This document shows positions 46,140-55,538 of a DNA stretch of 64,000 bases, piece by piece (position 1 is the stretch's first letter; every line of letters begins with the position of its first letter). The notes beneath the pieces are model-generated. The model saw nothing but the letters and a program-made list of their open reading frames with translations, was not told the DNA's origin and ran no database searches. Source of the stretch: Paenibacillus sp. GP183 (GTDB lineage Bacteria > Bacillota > Bacilli > Paenibacillales > NBRC-103111); NCBI RefSeq assembly GCF_900104695.1, contig NZ_FNSW01000001.1, positions 2,914,001-2,978,000 of the forward strand. The letters are read 5' to 3'. The position numbers and the translations under genes were made by a program.

Positions 46140-48563
46140 TTATTTGTTCAATAGTCTATAGATAACAACTGCAGCCTGTGCGCGAGTGGAAACTCCATTC
46201 GGGTTGAATTGGCTTCCCTCTTCTCCGACTATAATGCCTTGGCTTGCAGCTAAAGCTACTCCTGATTTCAGAGAGTCCCCAATTGAGCCTGCATCCTTGA
46301 AGACTTTAAGCGCTGCTTCAATATCTGTAACATTCGCAATAGATCCGGAAAGTAGCAATGCTCTTGCAGCCATAGTTGCCATTTCAGCACGGGTAATCTG
46401 ACCGTTCGGATCGAACTTGCCCTCTGCTCGACCGTTCACGATTCCATTCTTCACTGCGGAAGCCACATACACTTTATACCAATCGGTATCACTGACATCA
46501 TTGAAGCTTGCAGTTGCCGAGGCATCTTCCAGACCGAAGGTCTTCACGATCATTTTGGCAAATTCGGCGCGAGTCACTTGACCATTTGGAACAAATTGAC
46601 TGCTTTCGCGTCCTTCCAGGATTCCTTTGGCCGCCGCCACTTGAATTTGACGTCCTGCCCATATTTGAACAGAGCTTGTGTCATTGAAGCTAACCTTATT
46701 TTCTACAACTGTGTAGGTTGAGAAAGAGTTACGTTTAGCATCCAGCTTGCCATTCTTATAGATTCCGCCGAAGAAAATTAGCTTGCCATCCAGGATTTTA
46801 GCTAATGTCAGAAGCTCAGTATCCATTCCACTTGTGTTGGAAATCGGAATACTTAATGAGATTGGCGTCTTAAATGAATCAACTTTATTTCCACCTGAGG
46901 CAAATTGGAATTCATACACATCCGACGCAACTTGCAATTGGGTAGCTGAAGTAGCTACTGCCTTTTCTTGTTTGGTTACATTCAAGGTTGTATCCTCTTT
47001 GAATTCATCAGAACTCAAAGTCATTTTAAGTCCATTTAGAGTAAGACCAATAGCATCGATTCCATTATCTTTAGCTGCCTTCAATAATTCCTTTGAAAGT
47101 GGAACTTCTGTAGTCTTGGCATTCACAGTGCCTAGATCAAGCGCAAGCTCGGCCTTCACGGTCTTAGAAGTCGAATCCAGCTCTTTCAAGCTGTCATTAA
47201 GCGCTTTGACTTGTTTATTAATTTCCTCAATCTGCTTCTTTAGATCAGTGATGTTTAATACAGCTGTTGCCTTGTCCCCTGCAGCATTAGTAGTAGTTGC
47301 TTTGGTCAAATCGATTTTGCTGATATTCTTAATGGCTTCTTCTACTTTGGATTTAGCTTGATTTATTAGCTCTTTTTGCTTTTCAGGTGTTGCATCTTGG
47401 AGTTGTTTTTTGATATCACCAAGAGCTGCCTTTGTATCTGTAGCTACTTTATCTTTAGTAGTATCCGTTCCGGGTACTGGGCCACCACCACCACCACCAC
47501 CACCGGTGCTTTGAGGTGTTAGAGATATTGTACCTATGTAAACCAGTCTGTGGAATATTTTATCGCGAGCAGCGATTCCTACAATTGTAGCGGTGTTTAC
47601 ACTGTTTGCGAGTACAAAGGACCCATTAGTGAAACTCACGTTAGAGCCGGAAGTCACTTCCCAATCCAGCAAATTCGATATTGGAAGATTAGATACATTA
47701 AATCCTGGTGTTAGGCTTCTTCCGTCAGAAGAGCGACTTAGATCGAAGTAATTACTTTTAGTAGAAATAATATATCGAAGAATTGCAGACTCTGTAGCAA
47801 TCTTAGCTTGACCTTGGGGATCTGCATATGCGTCGAAATTATCCCTTACGGCCATAATATCCGACGCCGTTATACTGAGGTTTGTCAAAACCTTACTAAC
47901 ATTTGTATTAGAAGAAAGAACAGAGTCAATTGCCGTCTTGACTGCCGCTTTCGTAGGGGCATAAGGAGGAGCATCGCTAGATGCTGCCACAAGTATTGAT
48001 GAAGTTTTTAGTGAATTTATTACTGCATCATAGAAAAGATTGAAATCATTCAAAGTAATATCATTAAGACCGCCCGCTACTCCTGCCAGAGTTTCCAATT
48101 TGTTTACAGTATTTCGCAAGGATAGATTATTTAAAGCCGCTGTAAGGTCGCTTCCCGTTGAATCATAGGTAATAGCAAGTTTGCTGAATACATTATAAAT
48201 CGCAGCTTCATTAATATCACTATAATTACCTGGATAAGGAGGATTAGTGATCTTTGCGATTACTCTGGTCCAAATTGGAGCGATTAACTGGGCTTTCTTA
48301 AGTGATGCTTCTGGTCCAAGATTGTTTGAAAGTTCATCAATCTTTTTTCTAGCTAATCTAACAGCTGCTTGACCAACAGTATCCTTAGCTAGTTCTGCAT
48401 GTATGCCATTGAACTTGTCTAGAAGTGTAGCATCTGGCAGAGTAGCCGCATAAGCAACACCTGTGCTCACACTACCTTTGTTAATCACAGGAAAACCTGC
48501 TAAAGTACCTAACACCAAGCTTGCAGCCATAGTCGTAATGGCTAATTTCTTTTTCATCGTCAT
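46140..48563 (-). CDS. S-layer-homology (SLH) domain surface protein
   Basis: About 807 residues from the ATG at 48563 (MTMKKKLAITT), 9 bases after GAGGTG; a GTG further up is open. A signal peptide ends near VAYA. A helical N-terminal region (about 40-370) precedes a Gly-rich linker (GGGGGGGG), then a coiled-coil stretch rich in Lys/Asp, a beta-rich section, and three SLH domains at the end: QFVPNGQVTRAEFAKMIVKT, KFDPNGQITRAEMATMAARA and QFNPNGVSTRAQAAVVIYRL. SLH domains bind pyruvylated wall polymer. Its place inside the operon suggests it helps hold or organise the polysaccharide at the surface. Confidence 0.9.
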   Translation of the reverse strand: MTMKKKLAITTMAASLVLGTLAGFPVINKGSVSTGVAYAATLPDATLLDKFNGIHAELAKDTVGQAAVRLARKKIDELSNNLGPEASLKKAQLIAPIWTRVIAKITNPPYPGNYSDINEAAIYNVFSKLAITYDSTGSDLTAALNNLSLRNTVNKLETLAGVAGGLNDITLNDFNLFYDAVINSLKTSSILVAASSDAPPYAPTKAAVKTAIDSVLSSNTNVSKVLTNLSITASDIMAVRDNFDAYADPQGQAKIATESAILRYIISTKSNYFDLSRSSDGRSLTPGFNVSNLPISNLLDWEVTSGSNVSFTNGSFVLANSVNTATIVGIAARDKIFHRLVYIGTISLTPQSTGGGGGGGGPVPGTDTTKDKVATDTKAALGDIKKQLQDATPEKQKELINQAKSKVEEAIKNISKIDLTKATTTNAAGDKATAVLNITDLKKQIEEINKQVKALNDSLKELDSTSKTVKAELALDLGTVNAKTTEVPLSKELLKAAKDNGIDAIGLTLNGLKMTLSSDEFKEDTTLNVTKQEKAVATSATQLQVASDVYEFQFASGGNKVDSFKTPISLSIPISNTSGMDTELLTLAKILDGKLIFFGGIYKNGKLDAKRNSFSTYTVVENKVSFNDTSSVQIWAGRQIQVAAAKGILEGRESSQFVPNGQVTRAEFAKMIVKTFGLEDASATASFNDVSDTDWYKVYVASAVKNGIVNGRAEGKFDPNGQITRAEMATMAARALLLSGSIANVTDIEAALKVFKDAGSIGDSLKSGVALAASQGIIVGEEGSQFNPNGVSTRAQAAVVIYRLLNK

Positions 48564-48618
48564 TCTTACCTTCACCTCTTCAATAGAATTTATGGGAGTA
48601 GTTTTTCTTACGTAATGG

Positions 48619-49383
48619 TCATCCCCAAAATTTGAACCATTTGCGCCTAGACCATACTGGAATTTCTTTCAACAATGAGTGATCTTCCAAAACACATCTG
48701 GCATTTTGTTGAAAAAGGTCAGCAACATCGTTTCCCAGGTTCTCCCTGAGAGTTTGATAGGCTTGACCCAGTACACATGGTCGATTTGTTAGATTGTGAG
48801 CATCTGATGCCAGGAAATGAGCCAAGTGATTCTTGCATAAATTCATAGAAAATGCTTGAATGGTTTTTCCAAACCCACCCAGGATAGAGTGAGCGGTCAC
48901 CTGTGATAATCCCCCTTTTTCAATTAGTTCAAGAAGCCTGGAAGGGTTCTCCTTAATCTCTTGATTCCTCTCCGGATGTGCAATAATGGGCGTGATCTTC
49001 TGAATGCCCAATTCATGAAATAGTTCATCCGTGTAGTTAGGGATATGACTGGATGGAAATTCGACCAACATGTACTTGGACCTGTTCAAAGTTACAATTC
49101 TGCTATGATCCAAATCCTCTAATAGATCTCGATATAACCGAATCTCTTGTCCAATGTACACAGTAAGCGGAATACCTTGCAGTTGTAATTCCTCATTCAA
49201 AGTATGTACGGATTGCTCTACTCTCGAGGTTTCATTCAAGTACGTTCCATTCGCATGGTGAGGGGTTGCGATGATCTTATGTATACCCTGTTTTACGGCT
49301 TCTCTTGCCATTTCCAATGACTCGCTCAAGCTAGTAGATCCATCGTCAAGATCTGGTAAAATATGACTATGAATATCAATCAT
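48619..49383 (-). CDS. CpsB/CapC-type phosphotyrosine phosphatase (PHP fold)
   Basis: 254 residues. Metal-binding motifs DIHSHILPDLDDGS (2-15), ATPHHANGTY (about 40), YIGQEIRL, ERNQEI and FLASDAHNLTNRPC are those of YwqE/CpsB manganese-dependent phosphatases. It dephosphorylates the CpsD-type kinase. It is the first gene of the leftward locus and lies 56 bases before the SLH gene. The 190 bases upstream of it (49384-49575) probably carry the locus promoter, but I see no convincing -35/-10 pair. Confidence 0.92.
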   Translation of the reverse strand: MIDIHSHILPDLDDGSTSLSESLEMAREAVKQGIHKIIATPHHANGTYLNETSRVEQSVHTLNEELQLQGIPLTVYIGQEIRLYRDLLEDLDHSRIVTLNRSKYMLVEFPSSHIPNYTDELFHELGIQKITPIIAHPERNQEIKENPSRLLELIEKGGLSQVTAHSILGGFGKTIQAFSMNLCKNHLAHFLASDAHNLTNRPCVLGQAYQTLRENLGNDVADLFQQNARCVLEDHSLLKEIPVWSRRKWFKFWG

Positions 49384-49579
49384 TGGCTAACTCCTAAATA
49401 ATGTAAATTCCATACAACAAAAAGCTTTTTCAAAGGACAACAGCAGACAACAAATGACTTCTTACGACTAAGTGTACCATAATTAACCTCCTTTTGCCTA
49501 CAAAATTTCCATATTGTCCTATTAGTGCTAAATGCCTATTTAATCCAAATACTTAACGAAACAAAAAAACGCAAAAAAG

Positions 49580-50394
49580 AATTAAAAAAGTCCAGACGAT
49601 CTGTTCGGTCAAACTAATTTTTATGCAATTAAACCGAACAACATGAGTTGAACGACAAAAAGGGGCGACGAATGATTACATTCGACTTGCCCCTTTTTGA
49701 TCACATGTATCGTTTCAATTCCTGTTATCGTTTGTTCTGCAGTTCGAAATGATTTAAACCCAAGCATCGGATTCGTTCGTTTCTTAATGAATCGATGGTC
49801 CTGTTCTATGATGTTATTGAGATACTTGTCTGTCTGATCAGCGTTTCCTGAGGTAGTTTATCATTCTTCTTCAGATTGTCGATTGCAACTGGGTAGGCCG
49901 GGTTCTTATCTACGGTAATCACTCTTGGAATTTGAACATGATCTAAGGCTAGAGCTTTCCGAAAAAACCGTTGTGCGACTTTCCTATCCCGCTTCTCACT
50001 TAACATAAAATCAATGGTTTTACCTTTTGAATCCACAGCATGATAAAGATAAGTCCATGACCTTTTACTTTGATATAGGTTTCGTCACAACGCCATGAGT
50101 CATTCAAATGTTTGAGAAGGGGTCGAACTCTGTTGGCTATTTCAGGGGCATATTGATGTACCCATCTCATGATCGTTGTATGAGAATTCGAAATGCCACG
50201 TTCAGACATCATTTCTACCAAATCCCGATAACTTAAACGATATTGAAGATACCATCTTACCGTTAGTAAAATAATTTCCGCATTAAAATGTTTCCATTTG
50301 AATAAATTTGACGCTGAATTCATCTATATGTTTCCTTTACATCCACATGGGTTTTATCTCTGTTACCACACGATTTCATTTTTGCACCAGAACC
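49580..50394 (-). mobile_element. IS6-family element, copy 2 (decayed)
   Basis: Same element as at 10196-11032 and in the same orientation. The right inverted end (TGCACCAGAACC, to 50394) is preserved. The left end is blurred: GGTTCTGTTG is lost and the match starts at GAATTAAAAAAGTCC. It lies exactly between the A+T-rich polysaccharide block and the G+C-richer salvage cluster. Confidence 0.82.
49632..50323 (-). pseudogene. IS6-family transposase with several 1-bp deletions
   Basis: Begins MNSASNLFKWKHFNAEIILL and keeps WVHQYAPEIA where copy 1 has a stop. A missing base near 50056 shifts the frame after YIKVKG; a second near 49830 shifts it again after the VDKNPAY block; a short deletion near 49640 removes part of the end. 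The two copies therefore decayed independently, by different mutations. Confidence 0.85.
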
Positions 50395-50512
50395 ATTTAA
50401 CATCACTTTTTTTAGTGATCAACCAATGTTATTGTGTAAACGAAAAAATCACCCCTGAGAGTTTATCCCTTGATCGGTCCATAATGAGTATCCGGACGCG
50501 GCTCAGTAAATT
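50395..50512. other. Junction between the two genomic blocks
   Basis: About 120 bases with no gene. Base composition changes here from A+T-rich (left) to clearly more G+C-rich (right). The anmK terminator follows. Confidence 0.5.
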
Positions 50513-50518
50513 GAAAAA

Positions 50519-50534
50519 GCCTCCCGAAGGAGGC
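50519..50534 (-). terminator. Terminator of the salvage operon
   Basis: On the minus strand GCCTCC-TTCG-GGAGGC is followed by TTTTTC: a textbook hairpin with a UUCG tetraloop, 12 bases past the anmK stop. Confidence 0.92.
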
Positions 50535-50545
50535 ACCAGAACCGT

Positions 50546-51751
50546 CTAAGGCAGGGCCAGCTTACCCATGACAGTGGGACGCGAAGCTCCGGTAGCCGAA
50601 GGAAGATTGTTCGGCACGCCATGCAGCCAATCGTTCCCCAGCAATGCAAATAGAATCGCTTCTTTGGCATCGCACGAAATGCCGATTTCATCCGAAGTGA
50701 GGATGGATTGCATCGGAAGAAGTCCCCTGAGCATCCCAATCAGTGTCCGGTTATGAGCCCCTCCTCCGCTTATAATAACTTCCGACACATTGCAATGCGG
50801 GAAAACAAAATCTTGATAGGCGCGCGCGATGGAATGCGCTGTAAATGCAGTCGCCGTGGCGACAATATCCTCGGGCGACAGACCTTGACGCAGGGCGGCT
50901 GCGAGCCATGAGGAAGCGTACGCTTTACCGAACAATTCTCGCCCTGTCGTTTTGGGCGGATGCTGCTTGAAATACGGACGAGCCAGCATATCGGTAAGCA
51001 AGTCCTTATGAACTTGTCCACGCGCCGCAAAAGCTCCATCCTCATCGTAAGCAAGGCTGCTGCCGGTCAGTTCATAGACCACTTGGTCGATGACCATGTT
51101 CCCCGGTCCCGTATCAAAAGCGATGAGCCCACTAATCTCGCCCGACGCCGAAGCTTGGCCTGTGGCAGGAATAGCAGTGCAATTGCCGATACCGCCTATA
51201 TTTTGCAAGATACGCCCTTTGTCCGGATGTCTAAACAAGATGAAGTCCCCATAAGGTGCGAGCGGTGCGCCTTGCCCGCCAACCGCCATGTCGGCGGTGC
51301 GGAAGTCGCCGACAACCGGTATCCCCGTTCGTTTGGCGATGACGGACAAATCGCCGATCTGCAAAGTCGATTTGGGCAGAAACGGATCCGCCGCATCCGC
51401 TTCGGGAATGTGCCACACCGTCTGGCCATGAGAGCTGATGAGATCGATTTGCTCAATCGGCATCTTCGCGTCCGCGGCTGTCTGCGCCACTGCGGCTGCC
51501 ATGCGCTCGGCAATGACGAAATTCATGCCGCACAAGCGCGCTACGTCCGATTGATCGATCGAGCACAATTGTTTGAGCTTCTCGCGTATTTCCGCTTCAT
51601 AGGGTAAGCTGCAGAAATGGAGCAGCTCGACCTGCGCATCGATGCCGCAACCATCAATGCGGACAAGTGCGACATCGATGCCGTCAAGCGAGGTACCTGA
51701 CATAATGCCTGCAACGGTAACCGAGGTGCGTTCCAGCAGCTTTCGAAGCAT
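50546..51751 (-). CDS. anmK: Anhydro-N-acetylmuramic acid kinase
   Basis: 401 residues from the ATG at 51751, which overlaps the nagZ stop as TGATG; an in-frame start six codons upstream is possible. ASKHA-fold kinase with GIMSGTSLDGIDVALVRIDG at the N-terminus, ISSHGQTVWHIPEAD, VVGDFRTADMAVGGQGAPL, FDTGPGNMVID and VIISGGGAHN. It opens and phosphorylates 1,6-anhydro-MurNAc to MurNAc-6-phosphate, which MurQ uses. Last gene of the operon. Anhydro sugars come from lytic transglycosylases, better known in Gram-negatives, so its presence here is notable. Confidence 0.95.
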   Translation of the reverse strand: MLRKLLERTSVTVAGIMSGTSLDGIDVALVRIDGCGIDAQVELLHFCSLPYEAEIREKLKQLCSIDQSDVARLCGMNFVIAERMAAAVAQTAADAKMPIEQIDLISSHGQTVWHIPEADAADPFLPKSTLQIGDLSVIAKRTGIPVVGDFRTADMAVGGQGAPLAPYGDFILFRHPDKGRILQNIGGIGNCTAIPATGQASASGEISGLIAFDTGPGNMVIDQVVYELTGSSLAYDEDGAFAARGQVHKDLLTDMLARPYFKQHPPKTTGRELFGKAYASSWLAAALRQGLSPEDIVATATAFTAHSIARAYQDFVFPHCNVSEVIISGGGAHNRTLIGMLRGLLPMQSILTSDEIGISCDAKEAILFALLGNDWLHGVPNNLPSATGASRPTVMGKLALP

Positions 51752-53376
51752 CACTTGTGACTCTCCCATTTCCAGTCTGCCTGATAGTGCGGGTAGAGCG
51801 AGACTGGCAGCCGTCCTTGAGGCGTCAGCTGACCGAGCAGATAGCGGGCTGTGCTCTGCAGTGCAAGGGGGCGGCTTTCGTATGCGGCGATGAAGGTGGA
51901 TACGTCCGGCATCTCCAGCAAATCGTACGGCACGCGCAGTGCGACTACGACCAGCGGCTTGCCGAGTGCTTTCAGGGCATGCACCAGCTCGACCTGCGCC
52001 GGATGGAATCGTGCGTTATACGTTCCGATGACGATCTGCTCCGCCTGCTGCGCGTCTTCGAGCACTGCTTTCGATCGCTCGCCGACTTCCCGCAACGGGA
52101 TCACGCAGTCGATCACGTCAAGACCGTGGTCGGCCAGCGCAGCCCCTAGGCTAGCGGGACCTGCGTACGCTTCGTCGACGTCCGACGACACAGCAGCAGC
52201 CACGGTGACCGCGAGCGTTTTTTCGCGCCGCAGCGGGAGCAGCTTCTGCTCGTCTTTGACGAGCGTGATGCTCGCCTCGCTGAGGCGCTGCGCGACCGCG
52301 CAGTGCGCCGCAGTCCCAACCACGGGCACGGTTGCTGCGTCAGGCTGCGGAGTGAGCACGCCGCGCAGATGTTTCAGTGCGAACAAGCGGGCGACGGAAG
52401 CGTCGATACGCGCTTCGGTCAGGCGACCCTCGCGAACGGCGCGCTCGATCGCCGCGATCGCGGCGACCTGGAGGTCGCGGCTATGGCTGATCAGAATGAG
52501 ATCAGCCCCGGCTTCGACCGCCATTACGGCTGCTGCCACCGTGCCGAAATGCTCGGAGATGGCATTCATCTCCATGCAATCGGTCATGATCACGCCCTCG
52601 AAGCCCAGTTCCTCGCGCAACAGCCCGGTTAAGACAGTCTTAGAGAGCGTGACAGGCAGCTTGTCCGGTTCCAAAGCAGGAAAATAAATATGCGACGACA
52701 TGATCGCATCGACGCCGCTTTCAATCGCTTTGACAAAAGGCACTAGCTCCACGGAGCGAATCCGTTCAAGGCTGTGAGCAACCGTTGGCAAATCCAAGTG
52801 CGAGTCGACATTCGTATCGCCATGTCCCGGGAAATGCTTCGCGGTCGCAACCACATTTGCAGCCTGGAAGCCTTTCACGGACTGATATCCGAATTCAGCG
52901 ACAAGCTCAGGCGATTCGCCGAACGAGCGGACGCCGATGACCGGATTATCCGAGTTGTTGTTCACATCCAGAACCGGGGCGAAATTTATATTTATCCCTA
53001 GCGCCCTAAGCTCCTTTCCGGAGATGAAAGCAGCCTCGTAGACAGCGTCCAGTGCCGCACTCCCCCCCGCTGCCAGAGCCATTTGCCCCGGCATCAGGGC
53101 AACCCCCTCCGTTATGCGGGCAACCATGCCTCCCTCTTGATCGATCGAAATCCAAAGCGGTACATGATTGGAACGCTCCGCGATTTGCTGGAGCTGATTG
53201 GATAACCTAGCCACCTGCAGCGGATGGACCACATTGCGCGCAAAATAAATAACTCCGCCAATCTGATGCTCCTCGATTAGCTCTTCCAACTCATGGGTAG
53301 CTTCCGTACCATAAAAGCCGCAAAGGAGCATCTGCCCGATTTTCTCTCTCAACGTCATCGTTTGAATATCTTTCAT
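51751..53376 (-). CDS. nagZ: Beta-N-acetylglucosaminidase (GH3)
   Basis: 541 residues; GGGAGGAGAG precedes the ATG. GH3 catalytic domain (about 1-340) with KHFPGHGDTNVDSHLDLP, whose His and Asp act as the acid/base loop of NagZ-type enzymes, and VIMTDCMEMNAI with the Asp nucleophile. A C-terminal domain (about 350-530) with IGTYNARFHPAQVEL resembles the second domain of Bacillus NagZ. No signal peptide is visible (MKDIQTMTLREKIG), unlike the secreted Bacillus subtilis enzyme, so it probably works in the cytoplasm, releasing GlcNAc from muropeptide sugars. Confidence 0.93.
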   Translation of the reverse strand: MKDIQTMTLREKIGQMLLCGFYGTEATHELEELIEEHQIGGVIYFARNVVHPLQVARLSNQLQQIAERSNHVPLWISIDQEGGMVARITEGVALMPGQMALAAGGSAALDAVYEAAFISGKELRALGININFAPVLDVNNNSDNPVIGVRSFGESPELVAEFGYQSVKGFQAANVVATAKHFPGHGDTNVDSHLDLPTVAHSLERIRSVELVPFVKAIESGVDAIMSSHIYFPALEPDKLPVTLSKTVLTGLLREELGFEGVIMTDCMEMNAISEHFGTVAAAVMAVEAGADLILISHSRDLQVAAIAAIERAVREGRLTEARIDASVARLFALKHLRGVLTPQPDAATVPVVGTAAHCAVAQRLSEASITLVKDEQKLLPLRREKTLAVTVAAAVSSDVDEAYAGPASLGAALADHGLDVIDCVIPLREVGERSKAVLEDAQQAEQIVIGTYNARFHPAQVELVHALKALGKPLVVVALRVPYDLLEMPDVSTFIAAYESRPLALQSTARYLLGQLTPQGRLPVSLYPHYQADWKWESHK

Positions 53377-53379
53377 TGT

Positions 53380-54303
53380 TTATCTCTCCTCCCGCGGCAT
53401 ACGATTCAATGCCATAAGTGCCGCGCCGCTTGCAGCATCGCTCTTCGCCGTGATACAGTTCATTCCGGGATATTCCTTTTTTAACATGTCTGCAAACGCG
53501 TTCCGCACAAAAGGGTTCTTGAGCAATACACTTCCAGCCATCGCAAGGCTTCCTTCCTGTAGGGACAGCTTTTCCACTACTGGAACCACCAGTTCGAACA
53601 GAGAGTGGGTGCTTTTATTCGCGATGGCCAGAGCCGTCTCATCGCCAAGTGCGCTGGCGTCGGACAAAATAGGCGCCAGAGCGGCAATATCTTTTTTATT
53701 GGTGCGCTTGTCGTATACAAAGCCGATGATCTGCTGAATCGACTCCATTTGGAGCTGCTCAAACACCATTCTTTCGATTGCGGTTTCAGGCAATCGGCCA
53801 TCGTGCGCACGCACCACGGCAGCGAGCAGATCCCGGCCGATACTGTACCCGCTGCCCTCATCGTCAATGAGATGGCCATAACCGCCGGTCCGATGAGATA
53901 CGCCGGCTTTGTTTTTGCCATAACAGATGGACCCGGTACCCGCAATGACAATCATCCCGTATTCGCTGTCATGCGCGCCGCAAAGCGCCGTTTCTTGATC
54001 GCCGGTAATCAATAATTCCCCTTGATATCCGCACGCTCTTATAGTGGATTCCAACCGTGTAACGACCGTTGGATTGCTTACCCCTGCCGCGCCTATGCAG
54101 ACTTGCGCACAATGCGTAAGTCCCCCGCACACCTTGGCAATCGTATCAAAAATGTCCTGCAGACTAGAGCGCACACTCGCCTCGTCCTGCCCATTATAGT
54201 TAATCGCGCCTGATGCAAATGTATGGACGGTGCTGCCTAGCTCATCAATCACCTTCACCGCGGTCTTGGTGCCGCCGCCGTCCAATCCTGCTGCGTATCT
54301 CAT
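53380..54303 (-). CDS. BadF/BcrA-type amino-sugar kinase (GlcNAc/MurNAc)
   Basis: 307 residues, start ATG at 54303 after AAGGAGAGG. ASKHA kinase: GLDGGGTKTAVKVID (phosphate 1), GMIVIAGTGSICYGKNKAG, YGHLIDDEGSGYSIGRDLLA, and LAMAGSVLLKNPF. It matches NagK and the clostridial MurK, which phosphorylates both GlcNAc and MurNAc at O6. That activity is needed here because import is by an ABC system that leaves sugars unphosphorylated. Substrate choice is inferred from context. Confidence 0.85.
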   Translation of the reverse strand: MRYAAGLDGGGTKTAVKVIDELGSTVHTFASGAINYNGQDEASVRSSLQDIFDTIAKVCGGLTHCAQVCIGAAGVSNPTVVTRLESTIRACGYQGELLITGDQETALCGAHDSEYGMIVIAGTGSICYGKNKAGVSHRTGGYGHLIDDEGSGYSIGRDLLAAVVRAHDGRLPETAIERMVFEQLQMESIQQIIGFVYDKRTNKKDIAALAPILSDASALGDETALAIANKSTHSLFELVVPVVEKLSLQEGSLAMAGSVLLKNPFVRNAFADMLKKEYPGMNCITAKSDAASGAALMALNRMPREER

Positions 54304-54318
54304 CAAACAGTCCTCTCC

Positions 54319-55458
54319 TTAGTACAGATGATACTGCTGCTTTATGCGGGTAAACGCCCGGCTTTCCTCCCGAAATTGCTCCAGCATAGCCAGGACATCC
54401 AGATGGTCGTCACGGTACACCGTGTCCCCGCATAATAAATCAATGAAAGGTCTAGAGCCCTCTTTAAAAGGCGGCAGAAAAGCAAATTGCTCATAATTCC
54501 GCCTAATGGCATACATCAAAGTGATCCCTGTTTCCAAAGGCCTAATCGCGCGGCTATCCAGCACATGAAGCTGTACGCCTCCGCATTGTTCTCCTTGATA
54601 TTTGGAGAAGGTAGGCTTGAAATAGACAGGCCGGAACACGACGCCGGGCAGCTTCTTGCCGTTCATTTCGTCCGCGAGCTTCTCGGCTTGAATAAATGGC
54701 GCTCCTACCATTTCAAACGGAACGGTCGTTCCTCTTCCTTCCGAAATGTTGGTCCCTTCAAACAAACAGGTGCCGGGATAAAGCAATGCCGTGTCAAACC
54801 GGGGAATCCCCAAGGATGGCATGACCCATGCGCGTCCGGTATCAGGAAAAAGCATCCTCCGCTCCCACCCGTCCGAGCGTACTACATGCAGCTTGCAGTT
54901 CCAATTCATCTGTTCGTTCGCCATAACGGCTAACTCACCGATAGTCAGACCGTAGCGCACGCAAAGCGGGTAATTGCCGACAAAAGACTGAAAGCCGCTT
55001 TTCAGAATATTGCCTTCTACCGTTATCCCATCCAGCGGGTTAATCCGGTCAAGCACCACAAATTCCTTTCCTGCCTTCGCACAGTCCTCCAAAGCATATA
55101 GCATTGTATAAATAAATGTATAATAACGTACTCCCACATCCTGAATATCATAAACGACCATATCGACCTCATCCAGCATTTCCTGACTCAAGCGCTTGGA
55201 ATCTTTACGATACAGGCTATATACAGGTACATTCGTCATAGGATCGAGATAAGTGTCCACCAGAGCCCCGGCAGCTTGATCTCCTCTTACGCCATGCTCC
55301 GCCGAAAACATGGCTGCCAGATGGAAACGCTCATGGAGAATTTGGATCGTAGATACAAAATCGCTGTTCAATCCGCTTGGAGCCGTAATCAGCCCCAATC
55401 GTTTTCCTTTAAACAAATCATAATGCCGATCAATACAATCAATACCGTTTCGGATCAT
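54319..55458 (-). CDS. namZ: Exo-beta-N-acetylmuramidase (DUF1343, GH171)
   Basis: 379 residues; CAGGAGGCGTCT before the ATG. DUF1343 landmarks: GLITAPSGLNSDFVSTIQIL, FSAEHGVRGDQAAGALVDTY, VYDIQDVGVRYYTFIYTMLY, LDRINPLDG, and LLYPGTCLFEGTNISEGRGT. NamZ removes MurNAc from the non-reducing end of peptidoglycan fragments. No signal peptide is present, whereas Bacillus subtilis NamZ is secreted. It follows the PIG-L gene after an 80-base gap with a hairpin and is followed by the kinase after 15 bases. Confidence 0.93.
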   Translation of the reverse strand: MIRNGIDCIDRHYDLFKGKRLGLITAPSGLNSDFVSTIQILHERFHLAAMFSAEHGVRGDQAAGALVDTYLDPMTNVPVYSLYRKDSKRLSQEMLDEVDMVVYDIQDVGVRYYTFIYTMLYALEDCAKAGKEFVVLDRINPLDGITVEGNILKSGFQSFVGNYPLCVRYGLTIGELAVMANEQMNWNCKLHVVRSDGWERRMLFPDTGRAWVMPSLGIPRFDTALLYPGTCLFEGTNISEGRGTTVPFEMVGAPFIQAEKLADEMNGKKLPGVVFRPVYFKPTFSKYQGEQCGGVQLHVLDSRAIRPLETGITLMYAIRRNYEQFAFLPPFKEGSRPFIDLLCGDTVYRDDHLDVLAMLEQFREESRAFTRIKQQYHLY

Positions 55459-55499
55459 AGACGCCTCCTGAATGCGTGTGATTCTATAATGATTTTAAA

Positions 55500-55530
55500 A
55501 TGACTGTAACATTTGTCTTGTTACAGTCAT
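55500..55530 (-). terminator. Perfect 12-bp hairpin between PIG-L gene and namZ
   Basis: ATGACTGTAACA and TGTTACAGTCAT pair across TTTGTCT. On the minus strand TTTAAAATC follows, a poor T-tract. It could dampen expression of namZ-nagK-nagZ-anmK or be an RNA processing site. Confidence 0.5.
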
Positions 55531-55538
55531 TCGCATGT

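Noticed and set aside
47480-47520. Simple repeat encoding poly-Gly in the SLH gene as a mobile or regulatory repeat
   Set aside because: It is an in-frame Gly linker of the protein and needs no other explanation.
50960-52687. Long plus-strand open frames opposite anmK and nagZ
   Set aside because: They are antisense shadows of G+C-rich coding sequence. The minus-strand products carry clear catalytic motifs.
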